Shown: one piece after another, positions 49,758-58,672 of the stretch | How positions within the stretch are numbered: position 1 is the stretch's first letter | Layout of the letters: each line of letters begins with the position of its first letter | DNA from: Candidatus Eiseniibacteriota bacterium | Lineage (GTDB): Bacteria > Eisenbacteria > RBG-16-71-46 | Reading direction: 5' to 3' | NCBI GenBank assembly: GCA_025360715.1 | Contig: JANYBS010000232.1 | Coordinates: 1 to 62,807 of the forward strand | DNA: 62,807 nucleotides | Position numbers and translations under genes: made by a program | Notes under the pieces: model-generated | The model's input: the letters and a program-made list of their open reading frames with translations, nothing else | The model's database searches: none | What the model was told of the DNA's origin: nothing

Positions 49758-49789
49758 CGGCCGCTTCGCGCGCGCGCGCGGGGCGGCCG
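49758..49789. terminator. hairpin between convergent lipoprotein and glycosyltransferase genes
   Basis: CGGCCGC pairs with GCGGCCG around a loop containing an alternating CG run of about 14 bases. It lies in the 60-bp convergent gap and would serve both genes. Confidence 0.5.
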
Positions 49790-49796
49790 TTCGCAT

Positions 49797-51308
49797 TCAG
49801 CGTGCGGCCACGCGTGCGAGCAAACGCAAGTCGTCGCTGCTCCACGCTTCGCGAAGCTCGCCACGCTCGAGCAGCGTGTCGACGTGGGCCATGAAATCGG
49901 CCGGGTGATTCGCGCTGTCGAACGCGCCGGAGTCGGCCTCGGTGGGGATCAGCAACCAGTCAATTCGCTCGGCGGCCATCGCTTGGGCGAGCGCATGGGC
50001 ATCGGCGGCTCGAAAGAGCCGGACCGGATGGCCCTCCTGTCCCCAGGGAATAGGCCACGTCGCCTGCCGGCCCGTGTGATATGCGGTGTCGTAGGTCCAC
50101 AGGCTCAGGATGCGCGCGTTGTCCGGCGTGAGGCGGCGTACGGCCGCAAGCGCCGGTCCCAACTCCACCGGCGGCTCCTGGTCGGCGCGATGGCCGTCGC
50201 ACTGGATGAGCGCGGCAAGCCCGGATGCCAAAGCGAGCGCGAGCAGCAGGGCGCCCCACGCGCGGGCCGAGGCCTTGAAGGCGCCCCGATCGAGCGCACC
50301 TTCGATGAGCGGCATCGCTGCCACGAGCATCACCGCCACGAACGCATGCAGGTGCCGCAGCGCCGCGTACGGGCCGAACACCGACGCAACGAGCGCGACC
50401 AGGGCGGCCACGAACAACGTGACGCGCCCTGATGGCACCTCGCCAGGGCTCGCCAGTGACACCGCTGCCACCAGCGCGGCCGTGAACGGCGCCCACGCCT
50501 CGCGCACACACGCCCACAGCAGCGCCAGCGGCGGGTCGCTGTAGCGGCGCGTATTGAGCGTCTGCAACGCGCGGTCCACATCGGGCGCCCCCGCGGGATA
50601 GAACGCGCTGCCGAAGAGCTGCTGGTTGCGCCACCACCACGGCAGCACGATCGCGAGCGCCAGCGCCAGCGCGACGCCCAAGCCTTGTGCGCGCGTGCGC
50701 TGGCCGCGCACGAGGGCCGCCACAAGCGCCACCGCGAAGAGCAACAGCCAGAGCAACGCGGTGAACTTGGCCAGGAGTGCCACGCCCGCAAGCGCGCCCA
50801 GCGTGAGCGCGCGGCCGCGTTTGGGCGATCCCGTGAACGCACACCACGCGGTGGCCGCGCCTACGAAGAGCAGCACGACGAAACCATCGGCATACAGGCG
50901 CACGGCGAAGTCGCCATAGGACGCCACGGAGATCAGCGCCAGTGCCGCCCACGCGCCGCTGCGCCGCGAGCCGGTCGCGGCGCCCGAGAGCAGCAGCGCC
51001 GTCGTGACGGCGGTCACGGCCACGGGCAACACGTGCAGGCCGGTCTCGCCGAAGCACGCGAGCCAGAGCGCGCCGAGCACGTGAAAAGCGGGTTGGTAGA
51101 AGTAGAAGAAGCCCGAGTAGAACTGCGGTAACACGCGCGGCAGGCCATGGCCCAAGAGCAGCGCATGCATCGCCGCAGCGTGGAAGCACTCATCCGAGCT
51201 GAATGTGCCCCGCACGGCCTGCGGAACGAGCCTGCCCAGCCACAGCGCCACGATGAGCGCGGCCACAAGGCTCAGTGCAGCCGGGCGGTCCGGTTGCCCC
51301 GCACGCAT
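49797..51308 (-). CDS. polytopic glycosyltransferase, PMT/ArnT-like (GT39 superfamily)
   Basis: A 503-residue integral membrane protein with roughly ten hydrophobic segments. The first periplasmic loop has the acidic motif TFSSDECFHAAAMHALL, typical of lipid-linked sugar transferases of the GT39/GT83 type, and PWWWRNQQLFGSAFYP follows later. It would move a sugar from a polyprenyl-phosphate donor to lipid or protein outside the membrane; acceptor unknown. The start is set at the ATG five bases after the upstream oxidoreductase gene; a longer frame overlaps that gene and is rejected. A weak ribosome site suggests translational coupling. Confidence 0.78.
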   Translation of the reverse strand: MRAGQPDRPAALSLVAALIVALWLGRLVPQAVRGTFSSDECFHAAAMHALLLGHGLPRVLPQFYSGFFYFYQPAFHVLGALWLACFGETGLHVLPVAVTAVTTALLLSGAATGSRRSGAWAALALISVASYGDFAVRLYADGFVVLLFVGAATAWCAFTGSPKRGRALTLGALAGVALLAKFTALLWLLLFAVALVAALVRGQRTRAQGLGVALALALAIVLPWWWRNQQLFGSAFYPAGAPDVDRALQTLNTRRYSDPPLALLWACVREAWAPFTAALVAAVSLASPGEVPSGRVTLFVAALVALVASVFGPYAALRHLHAFVAVMLVAAMPLIEGALDRGAFKASARAWGALLLALALASGLAALIQCDGHRADQEPPVELGPALAAVRRLTPDNARILSLWTYDTAYHTGRQATWPIPWGQEGHPVRLFRAADAHALAQAMAAERIDWLLIPTEADSGAFDSANHPADFMAHVDTLLERGELREAWSSDDLRLLARVAAR

Positions 51309-51313
51309 GTGGC

Positions 51314-52504
51314 TCAGATCACATCGAGTTCGCGATGAGCGAACTCGCGGTCGGGACGGAACGCATTGGCGGCCGAGGCGGTGCGGCCGGTGAGCACATC
51401 GACGAGCAATCGTGAGCCGCCGGCGCTGCACATGATGCCGTGGCCCGAATAGCCGGTGTTCACGAGCAACCCGGGAACCGCGGTGGCGCCGATCAGCGGA
51501 CGGTGGTCGGGCGAATAGTCGTACTGCCCGGCGCGCACGGTCCATTGCGACGACTGCCGGTCCCACACGTCGCGCCAGAACGGCGAGAGCACGGCGACCG
51601 AGTTCGGACTGCGCGGATCCATCACCGAGAAGACGAAGTGGTCACTGCACGGCACATCGTCGAGCGGCGGACCTGCCGGCACGTGCGGCTGCGTCCACAT
51701 GCAGTGCGCGCCGCCCAGCCACGGCCGCCAGTGCGCACCGGTCTCTTCATCGATGGTCATGGGCGCCCACGACGGCGCCTCGGGCACCTCGGGCAGCAGG
51801 ATGCGCATGCGGCGCACGCACGAGATGCCCAGCGTGACGCCGGCCAGGCGTGCAAGCTCATCGGAAAACGGTCCGGCGGCGATCACCACGGCGCCGGCGT
51901 GGATCGTACCGCGCGTGGTGCGCACACCCATCACGCGGCCATTCGCGCGCTCCAACCCGGTGACGCCGGTCTCGACGACGAAGCGCGCGCCGCTCGCCAG
52001 CGCATAGCCGGCGGTGAGGCGCTTGGGATCGAGCCAGCCGTCGCCGGCACGCCAGCGCGCCTGCACCACATCGCGGCTGATGTAAGGGAATCGCGCGCGT
52101 GTCTCGTCGCCCGAGAGCACCTCGACGTCGGTGAGGCCCCATGCGTGCTGGCGCGCCACGATCTCGCGCTGCCGGGCGGCCGTGGCTTCCGCGCGTGCGC
52201 ACCACAGATAACCCTGTGCGCGCAGGCCCAGGTCGTAGCCGGGCAGGTCGGTCTCGTCGGCGAAGCGGTGGTAGAACGCGATCCCTTCGCGCACGAGCGC
52301 CATCTCATCGGGATTGTCGAACTGCGCGCGGAACGCGCCGGTGGCCGCCGACGTGCTGAGCGTGCCCAGGGCCGGGCGGCGCTCGATCACCACCGCACGC
52401 AGGCCCGCGCGAGACGCGAAGAACGCGGTGGCCGCGCCGATGATGCCGCCGCCGACGATCACGAGGTCGGCGGTGGCGGGCAGTTCGTAGGAGCGCTCGA
52501 TCAT
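51314..52504 (-). CDS. FAD-dependent oxidoreductase, DAO/sarcosine-oxidase-like
   Basis: A 396-residue flavoenzyme of the D-amino-acid-oxidase family. The N-terminal Rossmann motif is LVIVGGGIIGAATAFFASR with the acidic end VVIERR. Later features are GYLWCARAEA, VVIAAGPFSDELA and a C-terminal FAD-contacting PDHRPLIGATAVPGLLVNTGYSGHGIM. Such enzymes oxidise secondary or N-methyl amino acids, including glycine, sarcosine or proline-type substrates. The ATG overlaps the stop of the S9 peptidase gene by four bases. Coupling to a prolyl-oligopeptidase-like enzyme makes an imino-acid substrate conceivable, but that is speculation. Confidence 0.87.
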   Translation of the reverse strand: MIERSYELPATADLVIVGGGIIGAATAFFASRAGLRAVVIERRPALGTLSTSAATGAFRAQFDNPDEMALVREGIAFYHRFADETDLPGYDLGLRAQGYLWCARAEATAARQREIVARQHAWGLTDVEVLSGDETRARFPYISRDVVQARWRAGDGWLDPKRLTAGYALASGARFVVETGVTGLERANGRVMGVRTTRGTIHAGAVVIAAGPFSDELARLAGVTLGISCVRRMRILLPEVPEAPSWAPMTIDEETGAHWRPWLGGAHCMWTQPHVPAGPPLDDVPCSDHFVFSVMDPRSPNSVAVLSPFWRDVWDRQSSQWTVRAGQYDYSPDHRPLIGATAVPGLLVNTGYSGHGIMCSAGGSRLLVDVLTGRTASAANAFRPDREFAHRELDVI

Positions 52505-54576
52505 GCGCCCGGGCTGGGCACGCCATACTCCGGCGCCGGCTTGTCCATGAGCCAATGGTCGAACCAGCGGCGGATGTGCTGCTGGTTCTGCACGCGCCGC
52601 GCCGGCATGCCGCTGCGCGAGAGTTCGTGGCTCTCGCCCGGGAAGCGCACCATCACGGTGGGGATGCCGCGCTTCTTGAGGCCGCGGAACATGATCTCGC
52701 CCTGGCCGATCGGCGTGCGCCAGTCCTCTTCGGAGTGCAGGACCATGAGCGGCGTCTGGATCTGGTCGATGAACGTGGCCGGAGAGCGCGCCGCGAAATC
52801 CTGCGGGACTTCGAACGGCGCGCCGCGGAACCACGTGGGGCGCACCATCGCGAAGTCGCACGAATACCACATGGTCGCCCACTCGCTCACACAACGCTGC
52901 GTGATGGCGGTCTTGAAGCGGTGCGTCTTCGTGATGATCCAGTTCGTGAGCAGGCCGCCGCCGCTGCCTCCAGTCACGCCCATGCGCGACTCATCCACGC
53001 AGCCGCGGGCGATCACACGGTCCACGCCGGCCATGAGGTCGTGGTAGTCGTCGCCCGGGTACTTGAATTGGATGATGTTTGCGAATTCCTGACCATACGA
53101 CGTACTGCCGCGCGGGTTCGTGTAGAGCACCAGATAGCCGGCCTCGGCAAGTACCTGGAACTCGTGATACATGCCAAAGCCGTACGCCGCGTGCGGGCCA
53201 CCGTGGATCTGCAGGATGAGCGGATACTTCCGGGCGGGATCGAAACCGGGCGGCTTCACGAGCCATCCTTGGATCTGCCGACCGTCAAACGAGGGATACC
53301 AGAACATCTCCACGTCGCAGGGCTTCGATCGCGCGAAACACTCCTCGTTAGGACCGTAGAGCCGCGTGAGCGTGCGCGCGCCAAGGTCATACACATACAG
53401 GTCGCCGGGTGAGCCGGGAGTGCCGATCACCAGCGCCACACGGTCCGCCGCGGCGGTGCCGCACACCACGTCGAGGCCTGCCGGCGTCAGGTCCAGGGTG
53501 TCGCCGCTCGCCGGGTCCGCGATCGCGAGATGCCCGGTGCCATGCTTGGTGTGGGAGAAGAACACTCGGCCGTCGCTCGCGAATGCCAGCGGCTGCGCGC
53601 CACCGCCGCGCGGCGGATGCATGTCGCCGCCGACGCCCTCGCCCACCGCGAGATCGGCGCCCGTGGTCAGTGCCATGGGCTGCCGCATGGGCCACGCGCC
53701 CTCGAGCAACAAGAGATCGTTCTGCGTGTAGGAGTTCTCCACCGCAGGCCGCACGCCGCCCACGGCAGCGATTCGGCCGCCGGGCCCCAGCACGAACGGC
53801 GCGAGTGGTCCCGCGATATCAGCGACGAGCAAACTGCCTTCGCCATCGACCGGCGCAGCAAGGTCGGCAGGCACAGCGCGCACGTCGTTGTCCTCGAGCG
53901 GCGTGCCGAACCATGGCTCCGCGCGACGGTCGGTCGCGTACACGACATGGCTGCCGTCTGCGGTCCACTGTGGCGCACCTTCTTTGAAGGACGTGCCCGT
54001 CGTGAGCTGGCGAGGCTCACCGCCGGCGGCGGGAATCACCCAGATGTGATCCAGATGGTCCCAGTCCGTGAAACCTTCAGCGTTCCAGCGGAACTCGACC
54101 TTGGTGACGACGCGGCCGGGCTCATGCTTGGGCTTCTTGTAGTCGGGTGTGTCGAGCGCCGGGTTGTGGCCCGAGAGGAACGCGATGCGCGTGCCATCGG
54201 GCGACCATGCGGGCGATGACGCGCCGCCTTGCAGGCTCGTGAGCGCGTGGGCTTCGCCGCCGGCGAGCGGCAGAACGTGAATCTGCGCGCCGGGTTTAGG
54301 CGCATCGGAGCCACTGCCGCTCTCCGGCTTGCGCACGAACGCGAGCGCCGCGCCGTCGGGAGACCAGCGCGGCTGGGCGTCGCGACCACTGAATGTGAGC
54401 TGCTGCGGAGCTGCCGGCGAGACTCCCGGAGCGGGCACGCGCTGCAGCCACAGGTTCGTGCGGTACTCATCGGCCTCGGCATCGACGGTGACACATGTGA
54501 ATGCGATGCGGGTGCCATCGGGGGAGATCTGCGGATCGGCGATCCACTGCATCCGCAGGATGTCGTCTTCGCGCAT
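52501..54576 (-). CDS. S9-family serine peptidase (acylaminoacyl/dipeptidyl peptidase-like)
   Basis: A 691-residue cytoplasmic peptidase without a signal peptide. Residues about 10-410 form a propeller of WD40/TolB-like repeats (WSPDGAALAF, WSPDGTRIAFLS). The C-terminal alpha/beta-hydrolase domain has the catalytic triad at S538 (GVTGGSGGG), D618 (HSEEDWRTP) and H650 (GESHELSR). It trims short peptides or N-acylated peptides. The start is chosen where AAGGA lies 8 bases before ATG. It is the first gene of a three-gene unit on the minus strand (peptidase, FAD oxidase, glycosyltransferase). Confidence 0.92.
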   Translation of the reverse strand: MREDDILRMQWIADPQISPDGTRIAFTCVTVDAEADEYRTNLWLQRVPAPGVSPAAPQQLTFSGRDAQPRWSPDGAALAFVRKPESGSGSDAPKPGAQIHVLPLAGGEAHALTSLQGGASSPAWSPDGTRIAFLSGHNPALDTPDYKKPKHEPGRVVTKVEFRWNAEGFTDWDHLDHIWVIPAAGGEPRQLTTGTSFKEGAPQWTADGSHVVYATDRRAEPWFGTPLEDNDVRAVPADLAAPVDGEGSLLVADIAGPLAPFVLGPGGRIAAVGGVRPAVENSYTQNDLLLLEGAWPMRQPMALTTGADLAVGEGVGGDMHPPRGGGAQPLAFASDGRVFFSHTKHGTGHLAIADPASGDTLDLTPAGLDVVCGTAAADRVALVIGTPGSPGDLYVYDLGARTLTRLYGPNEECFARSKPCDVEMFWYPSFDGRQIQGWLVKPPGFDPARKYPLILQIHGGPHAAYGFGMYHEFQVLAEAGYLVLYTNPRGSTSYGQEFANIIQFKYPGDDYHDLMAGVDRVIARGCVDESRMGVTGGSGGGLLTNWIITKTHRFKTAITQRCVSEWATMWYSCDFAMVRPTWFRGAPFEVPQDFAARSPATFIDQIQTPLMVLHSEEDWRTPIGQGEIMFRGLKKRGIPTVMVRFPGESHELSRSGMPARRVQNQQHIRRWFDHWLMDKPAPEYGVPSPGA

Positions 54577-54666
54577 GAAGGCGGTCCTTGGTCGGTGTAT
54601 GGAAAAGCGACTGGAGCACGTCAGGCTACCCCAGCGCACGCGCGGCGTGCCAGCGCTCAGGCCGGC

Positions 54667-55164
54667 TCAGGCCGGCTGGGCCTCCGCCAGCAGCGCCTGC
54701 ACGTCGAGCGGCTCGGTGACCATGCGCAGCGAACCGTCGGCTTCGTACTGCCACTGGTCGCGCGGGATGTCGATCGTGAGCTCGATGCCATTGCCATCGG
54801 GATCGGACAAGTAGATGGAATGGCTCACCGCGTGGTCCGCCACGCCCTGGATCGGTACGCCGGCCTCGATCAGGCGCTTGAGCGCGCTGGCGAGTGCCTT
54901 GCGGTCCGGGTAGCGGATCGCGAAGTGGAAAAGTCCGGTCGCGCGGCGCGGCGGCGGAGAACCGCCTTCACTCTCCCACGTATTGAGCCCCAGATGATGG
55001 TGATAGCCGCCGGCCGAAAGGAACACCGCCTGCTTTCCATAGCGCGCGGTGATCTCGAAGCCCATCACATCGCGGTAGAACGTGATCGAGCGCTCGAGGT
55101 CGGACACCTTGAGATGGACATGGCCGATGTCGGCCTGGGTGGGAAGCGTGTAGGGCTGGGACAT
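54667..55164 (-). CDS. VOC-superfamily protein (glyoxalase/extradiol dioxygenase-like)
   Basis: A 165-residue vicinal-oxygen-chelate protein. Two beta-alpha-beta-beta-beta modules are visible: HVHLKVSDLERSITFYRDV...GFE and LFHFAIRYPDRKALASAL. Metal-ligand candidates are H15 or H17 in GHVHLK, the HHH stretch in GGYHHHLGLNTW, a His in HFAIR and Glu in DGNGIELTID. Close relatives are annotated as catechol-2,3-dioxygenase-like. It stands alone, divergent from the DMT transporter. The frame starting at 55359 would add 65 residues and is rejected. Confidence 0.85.
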   Translation of the reverse strand: MSQPYTLPTQADIGHVHLKVSDLERSITFYRDVMGFEITARYGKQAVFLSAGGYHHHLGLNTWESEGGSPPPRRATGLFHFAIRYPDRKALASALKRLIEAGVPIQGVADHAVSHSIYLSDPDGNGIELTIDIPRDQWQYEADGSLRMVTEPLDVQALLAEAQPA

Positions 55165-55376
55165 GGCGGGCCTTCCGATGAGGCGGCCAAGGCCGCCGGA
55201 GACAGTGGATGAGCGCGAGCGGACCTTACCCCAGCCGTCGAGCGCGGGCGTATCGGCGACTCGCGCCGGCTCTGTCAGGATTGATACACTCACGCGATGC
55301 GCCTTCTGCCCCCATCGCCGCAGTTGCCGGAGCCCGCCGCCCGCTTCGCGAGTGCGCAACGCCTCGTGCTCATCCC

Positions 55377-56294
55377 GTGACCGGCGCTGCCTCGAGTTCG
55401 CGATCTCGCACTGCAGCGCTCTCGTGGGTCGCGTTCGCGGTCTGCTGCGCGATCTGGAGCAGCACCTTCCTCTTCATTCGCATCGGCAACGACGCCACGC
55501 CACCGGTCTGGGCGGCGGGCCTGCGCCTGAGCATGGCGACTTTGGTCCTGAGCGCGATCGCGATCGCGAGGCGTGATGCGTGGCCTCGCGGCAGCGCGCT
55601 GAAGGCGGCACTCTGGTTCGGCGTCGTCGACTTCGGCGTGAGCCTGCCGCTGCTTTATTGGGGTGAGACGCGAGTCCCCTCGGGCGTCGCCGCGGTACTC
55701 TTCGCGACGATCCCGCTCATCACCGCGCTCACGGCTCGCGTGCTGGGCATGGAGCAACTCGTCCGGCGCACCCTGATCGCCGCGCTGCTCGGCATCGTGG
55801 GCGTCGGCGTGCTCACGTCGGCGCAGTTCGCGGGCGCCATCCCGATGCCCGCGCTCATCGCGGTCACGCTTGCCGCCGCGACGGCCGCCGTGGCCGGCGT
55901 GCTGCTCAAGCGCGCACCGGCGGGCTCGAGCCCGGTCGCCATGAATGCGGTGGCCCACGGCGCCGGCGCCCTGATCGTGCTCCCGGTGAGCCGGCTTCTG
56001 CACGAACCCCAGCACCTGCCGATTAGCGCGGCGGGCTGGATTCCGCTGATCTACCTGACGTTGATCGGCTCGATCGTGGCATTCGTCGCGTTCATGTACC
56101 TGATCCAGCACTGGTCCGCCACGCGCGCGAGCTTCATCTCGGTGGTGATCCCCGTCCTGGCGTTGGTCCTGGGCTTGACCGTGCGCGGCGAGCGCCTGGA
56201 CGCGGCGAGCCTGCTGGGCTCGCTCATCGTCGTGGCGGCCGTCCTCACTGGCCTCGTGCCGGGCCGTCGACCAGACGCGCGCGCAGACGCTTGA
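55377..56294 (+). CDS. EamA/DMT-family drug or metabolite exporter
   Basis: A 305-residue membrane protein with ten hydrophobic helices in two EamA repeats. The first opens at WVAFAVCCAIWSSTFLFIRIG and contains PLLYWGETRVPSGVAAVLFATIPLITAL; the second contains MYLIQHWSATRASFISVVIPVLALVLG. It probably exports small metabolites. The start is uncertain: GTG at 55377 begins just before the first helix, while ATG at 55209 would add 56 polar residues. TGATAC at 55282-55287 could be a -10 box. The 3' end overlaps the convergent PPK2 gene by 50 bases. Confidence 0.82.
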   Translation: MTGAASSSRSRTAALSWVAFAVCCAIWSSTFLFIRIGNDATPPVWAAGLRLSMATLVLSAIAIARRDAWPRGSALKAALWFGVVDFGVSLPLLYWGETRVPSGVAAVLFATIPLITALTARVLGMEQLVRRTLIAALLGIVGVGVLTSAQFAGAIPMPALIAVTLAAATAAVAGVLLKRAPAGSSPVAMNAVAHGAGALIVLPVSRLLHEPQHLPISAAGWIPLIYLTLIGSIVAFVAFMYLIQHWSATRASFISVVIPVLALVLGLTVRGERLDAASLLGSLIVVAAVLTGLVPGRRPDARADA

Positions 56295-57081
56295 CGTCGA
56301 GTTCGGGCTCCGGGATCTCGGGGTCGAGCCGGGCGAACGTCTCCACGAGGATGCGAGAGATCGCGTGATCTCGATACCACTTGTGGTCCGCGGGGATCAC
56401 GAACCACGGCGACTCCTCGGTGGAACAACGCGTCAACACGTCCTCGTATGCCGTCCGGTATTCCTTCCACAGTTCGCGCTCATCGATGTCACGCGCGTTG
56501 AACTTCCAGCGCTTGATCGGATCATCGAGCCGCTCGATCAGCCGGCGCTTCTGTTCGGCGCGGCCGATGTGCAGGTAGAACTTGAGCACAGTCGTGCCGC
56601 CAGCTGCCAAGAGGGATTCGAACGCGTTGATGTGCTCGTAGCGCTTTGACCATTCCTTCTTGGGAACCAGATCGTGCACGCGCACGACCAGGACGTCTTC
56701 GTAGTGCGATCGATTGAACACGCCCACATCGCCGCGCGCAGGGATCGCGCGGTGGATGCGCCACAGGAAGTCGTGCGCGAGTTCTTCCACGGTCGGCGCC
56801 TTGAACGCCGTCACGTTGCAACCCAGTGGATCGAAGCCACTCATGACGTGCCGCACGACGCCATCCTTGCCGGAAGCGTCCATGCCTTGAAGGACGATCA
56901 ATACGCTCCGGCGCCCTTCGGCGTGCAGTTTGTATTGGTACTTTTCGAGCTCGCGCACATACTCAAGCGTCGCCTTCTCCGCCGCGGCCTCGTCCTTGGC
57001 ACCGGGGGTGGAGTCGGTCTTCCAGTTCGACAGATCGCATTTCTTGCCCGGCTTCACACGCAGCTTCTCGACGAAACTCAT
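56245..57081 (-). CDS. ppk2: polyphosphate kinase 2 family protein
   Basis: A 278-residue enzyme that transfers phosphate between polyphosphate and nucleotides. Walker A is GMDASGKDG at residues 66-74. Other family motifs are GCNVTAFKAPT, FLWRIHRAIPARGDVGVFNRSHYEDVLVVRV and the lid region around RLDDPIKRWKF. The length fits single-domain class I/III PPK2. AGGAGG precedes the ATG, which overlaps the stop of the upstream helical-repeat gene by four bases. Its last 50 bases are antisense to the end of the DMT gene. Confidence 0.92.
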   Translation of the reverse strand: MSFVEKLRVKPGKKCDLSNWKTDSTPGAKDEAAAEKATLEYVRELEKYQYKLHAEGRRSVLIVLQGMDASGKDGVVRHVMSGFDPLGCNVTAFKAPTVEELAHDFLWRIHRAIPARGDVGVFNRSHYEDVLVVRVHDLVPKKEWSKRYEHINAFESLLAAGGTTVLKFYLHIGRAEQKRRLIERLDDPIKRWKFNARDIDERELWKEYRTAYEDVLTRCSTEESPWFVIPADHKWYRDHAISRILVETFARLDPEIPEPELDVKRLRARLVDGPARGQ

Positions 57082-57968
57082 GACGCATCGCCTCCTTTGG
57101 GTGCAGCGGGTGCAACCGGTGCAACGGGTACCGCCGTCACCCCCCACGCCGCAAGCACGGCGGGCATGTGGCGAGGTGATTCTTCGCGCTGGGCGAGCGA
57201 ACGCAGCCGCGTCTCCAGCCGGCCAGCGAACTCGGCCGCCGGCCACTCTCCCGTGACTTCGATCTCGGGCCGATCGTCGCGCGCGTTCTCCGGGAACTTG
57301 CGCATCACCTCGAGCACACGGCCCCGGCCCAGCGCCGGCAGCCGCGCGAGCAGCGCCGCGATGCCGCTTCGCGAGTCCTCGTCGGCATCCTCGAGCCACG
57401 CGACCAGCCACTCGACCAACCCGGCGTAGGCGAAGGGCGTATCGAGCTGCGTGATCAGCACGCGCGCCTCGGGCTCGAGCTTGTGCCACGCGCCAAGCAG
57501 GTGCGCGAGGACGCGGCGGTCGCCCAGTTGCAACAGGCCGGTCACGAGGCCGGCCTGGACGGCTGGGGAATCGGCATGTTCGAGCATGCTCACCAGCGTG
57601 CGCGGCCCGGTCATCTCGTCGCCGTTCGTGAGAGGCATGAGCGTGGCGAACGACTGCGCCGCGCGGCTCAGGATCGCCACCGAGGTCTCGTGCTGCAGGA
57701 ATGGCAGCAGTGCCAGGATGTTGGTAGCGCCGCCACTCACCGCTTCGGTCACGCGGTCGAGCAGCTCGTTGCGCTCTTCCTCGGGCACGCGCTCGAGTAA
57801 CGTGCGATACAGGGTGCCGATCGCCTCGGCCACATCACCATCTCGCGTGGCGCCGAAGAACAGGCACTGTTGGTACGCGATCAGCATGAGCTCGTCTTCC
57901 GACAAGCGCTCCCACGCCTCGGGGTCGCGCCCGCGCGCCGCCAGGTCGCGCAGCCAAGCGTCGTTCAT
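57078..57968 (-). CDS. helical-repeat (HEAT-like) protein coupled to ppk2
   Basis: A 296-residue protein without export signal. It consists of repeated amphipathic helix pairs (AILSRAAQSFATLMPL, SPAVQAGLVTGLLQLGDRRVLAHLLGA, YAGLVEWLVAWLEDA), the look of HEAT/ARM repeats, and ends in an Ala-Pro-Val linker. I do not recognise a named family. The stop overlaps the ppk2 start, so the two are co-translated, and a role binding or regulating the kinase is possible. The start is chosen at 57968; an ORF extension to 58124 adds 52 basic, low-complexity residues and seems less likely. Confidence 0.65.
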   Translation of the reverse strand: MNDAWLRDLAARGRDPEAWERLSEDELMLIAYQQCLFFGATRDGDVAEAIGTLYRTLLERVPEEERNELLDRVTEAVSGGATNILALLPFLQHETSVAILSRAAQSFATLMPLTNGDEMTGPRTLVSMLEHADSPAVQAGLVTGLLQLGDRRVLAHLLGAWHKLEPEARVLITQLDTPFAYAGLVEWLVAWLEDADEDSRSGIAALLARLPALGRGRVLEVMRKFPENARDDRPEIEVTGEWPAAEFAGRLETRLRSLAQREESPRHMPAVLAAWGVTAVPVAPVAPAAPKGGDAS

Positions 57969-58146
57969 CTCCGGCGCGGCCTCGGCTCTGCGCGCGCCAC
58001 CGCCGCGTGGCTTGCCGCCGCGGCCATGAGGGGCGCGCGTCACGCCGGGGCCCGCGTGAACGTTCGCGGGATGAGAACAGGATCGGTCCTCTGCGACGTC
58101 ATGAATGGCTGCACTCCTTCGCACGCAACGGCGGGATCGACCGCAA

Positions 58147-58190
58147 AAGCATCACGCGGACATCCCGGTCGGGATCGTCCGCGCGTGCTT
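58147..58190 (-). terminator. terminator after the cold-shock gene
   Basis: Read on the minus strand, CGCGGAC and ATCCCG pair with CGGGAT and GTCCGCG in an imperfect long hairpin followed by GCTTTTGCGG. Its position 20 bases after the csp stop and its short T-run support a terminator. Confidence 0.6.
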
Positions 58191-58209
58191 GGACTTCGGT
58201 GTCGAGAGA

Positions 58210-58410
58210 TCAGGCCTTGCGGACGTTCGCCGCCTGCAGACCCTTCGGGCCCTTCGTCACCTCGAACTCCACGCGCTCGCCCTCGGCCAGCGTCTTGAAG
58301 CCCTCACCCTGGATAGCGGAGAAGTGGACGAACACGTCCTCGCCGCCCTCCTGGGAGATGAAACCGAAGCCCTTCGCATCGTTGAACCACTTCACGGTAC
58401 CGTTCGCCAC
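58210..58410 (-). CDS. cspA: cold-shock domain protein
   Basis: A 66-residue nucleic-acid-binding protein of the CspA family. It reads [19 protein letters not shown] with the RNP-1 motif KGFGFI and RNP-2 DVFVHF. It binds single-stranded RNA/DNA and acts as an RNA chaperone. The start is a GTG with the strong site AAAGGAG seven bases upstream; the longer frame from 58548 has no such support. A perfect hairpin of G6/C6 lies just 5' of the ribosome site, which could influence translation. Confidence 0.95.
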   Translation of the reverse strand: MANGTVKWFNDAKGFGFISQEGGEDVFVHFSAIQGEGFKTLAEGERVEFEVTKGPKGLQAANVRKA

Positions 58411-58427
58411 TGCTTGCTCCTTTGCAT

Positions 58428-58443
58428 GGGGGGCGCACCCCCC
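58428..58443 (-). promoter_or_regulatory. G6/C6 hairpin in the cold-shock mRNA leader
   Basis: GGGGGG, a 4-base loop CGCA and CCCCCC form a hairpin whose 3' edge is about 5 bases from the ribosome-binding AAAGGAG of the csp gene. The remaining leader up to 58672 has only a repeated TTCGCCTGTG (58651-58660, 58662-58671). Confidence 0.35.
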
Positions 58444-58672
58444 AGGGGTTCCGGCGCCCAGGGACGGCTTCCGGGCGTCGTGTGAACAAGCTGGTTTCCG
58501 GGTGAAGCACCGACAGAAAAGAAAACAGCCACGGATCGGAAGTGGCATCCGCAGCTGCGTCGCATCTGATCTGGTGATGGCGATCGGCTCAGGACCCGGC
58601 TCCAGCGGCTCGCAGTCTGCGCCGCGCCGGAGGCCGGGTCAAGCCGGGTTTTCGCCTGTGTTTCGCCTGTGT

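Noticed and set aside
56245-56294. Frameshift or truncation at the transporter/ppk2 junction
   Set aside because: Both proteins have complete C-termini; the 50-bp convergent overlap is unusual but consistent with intact genes.
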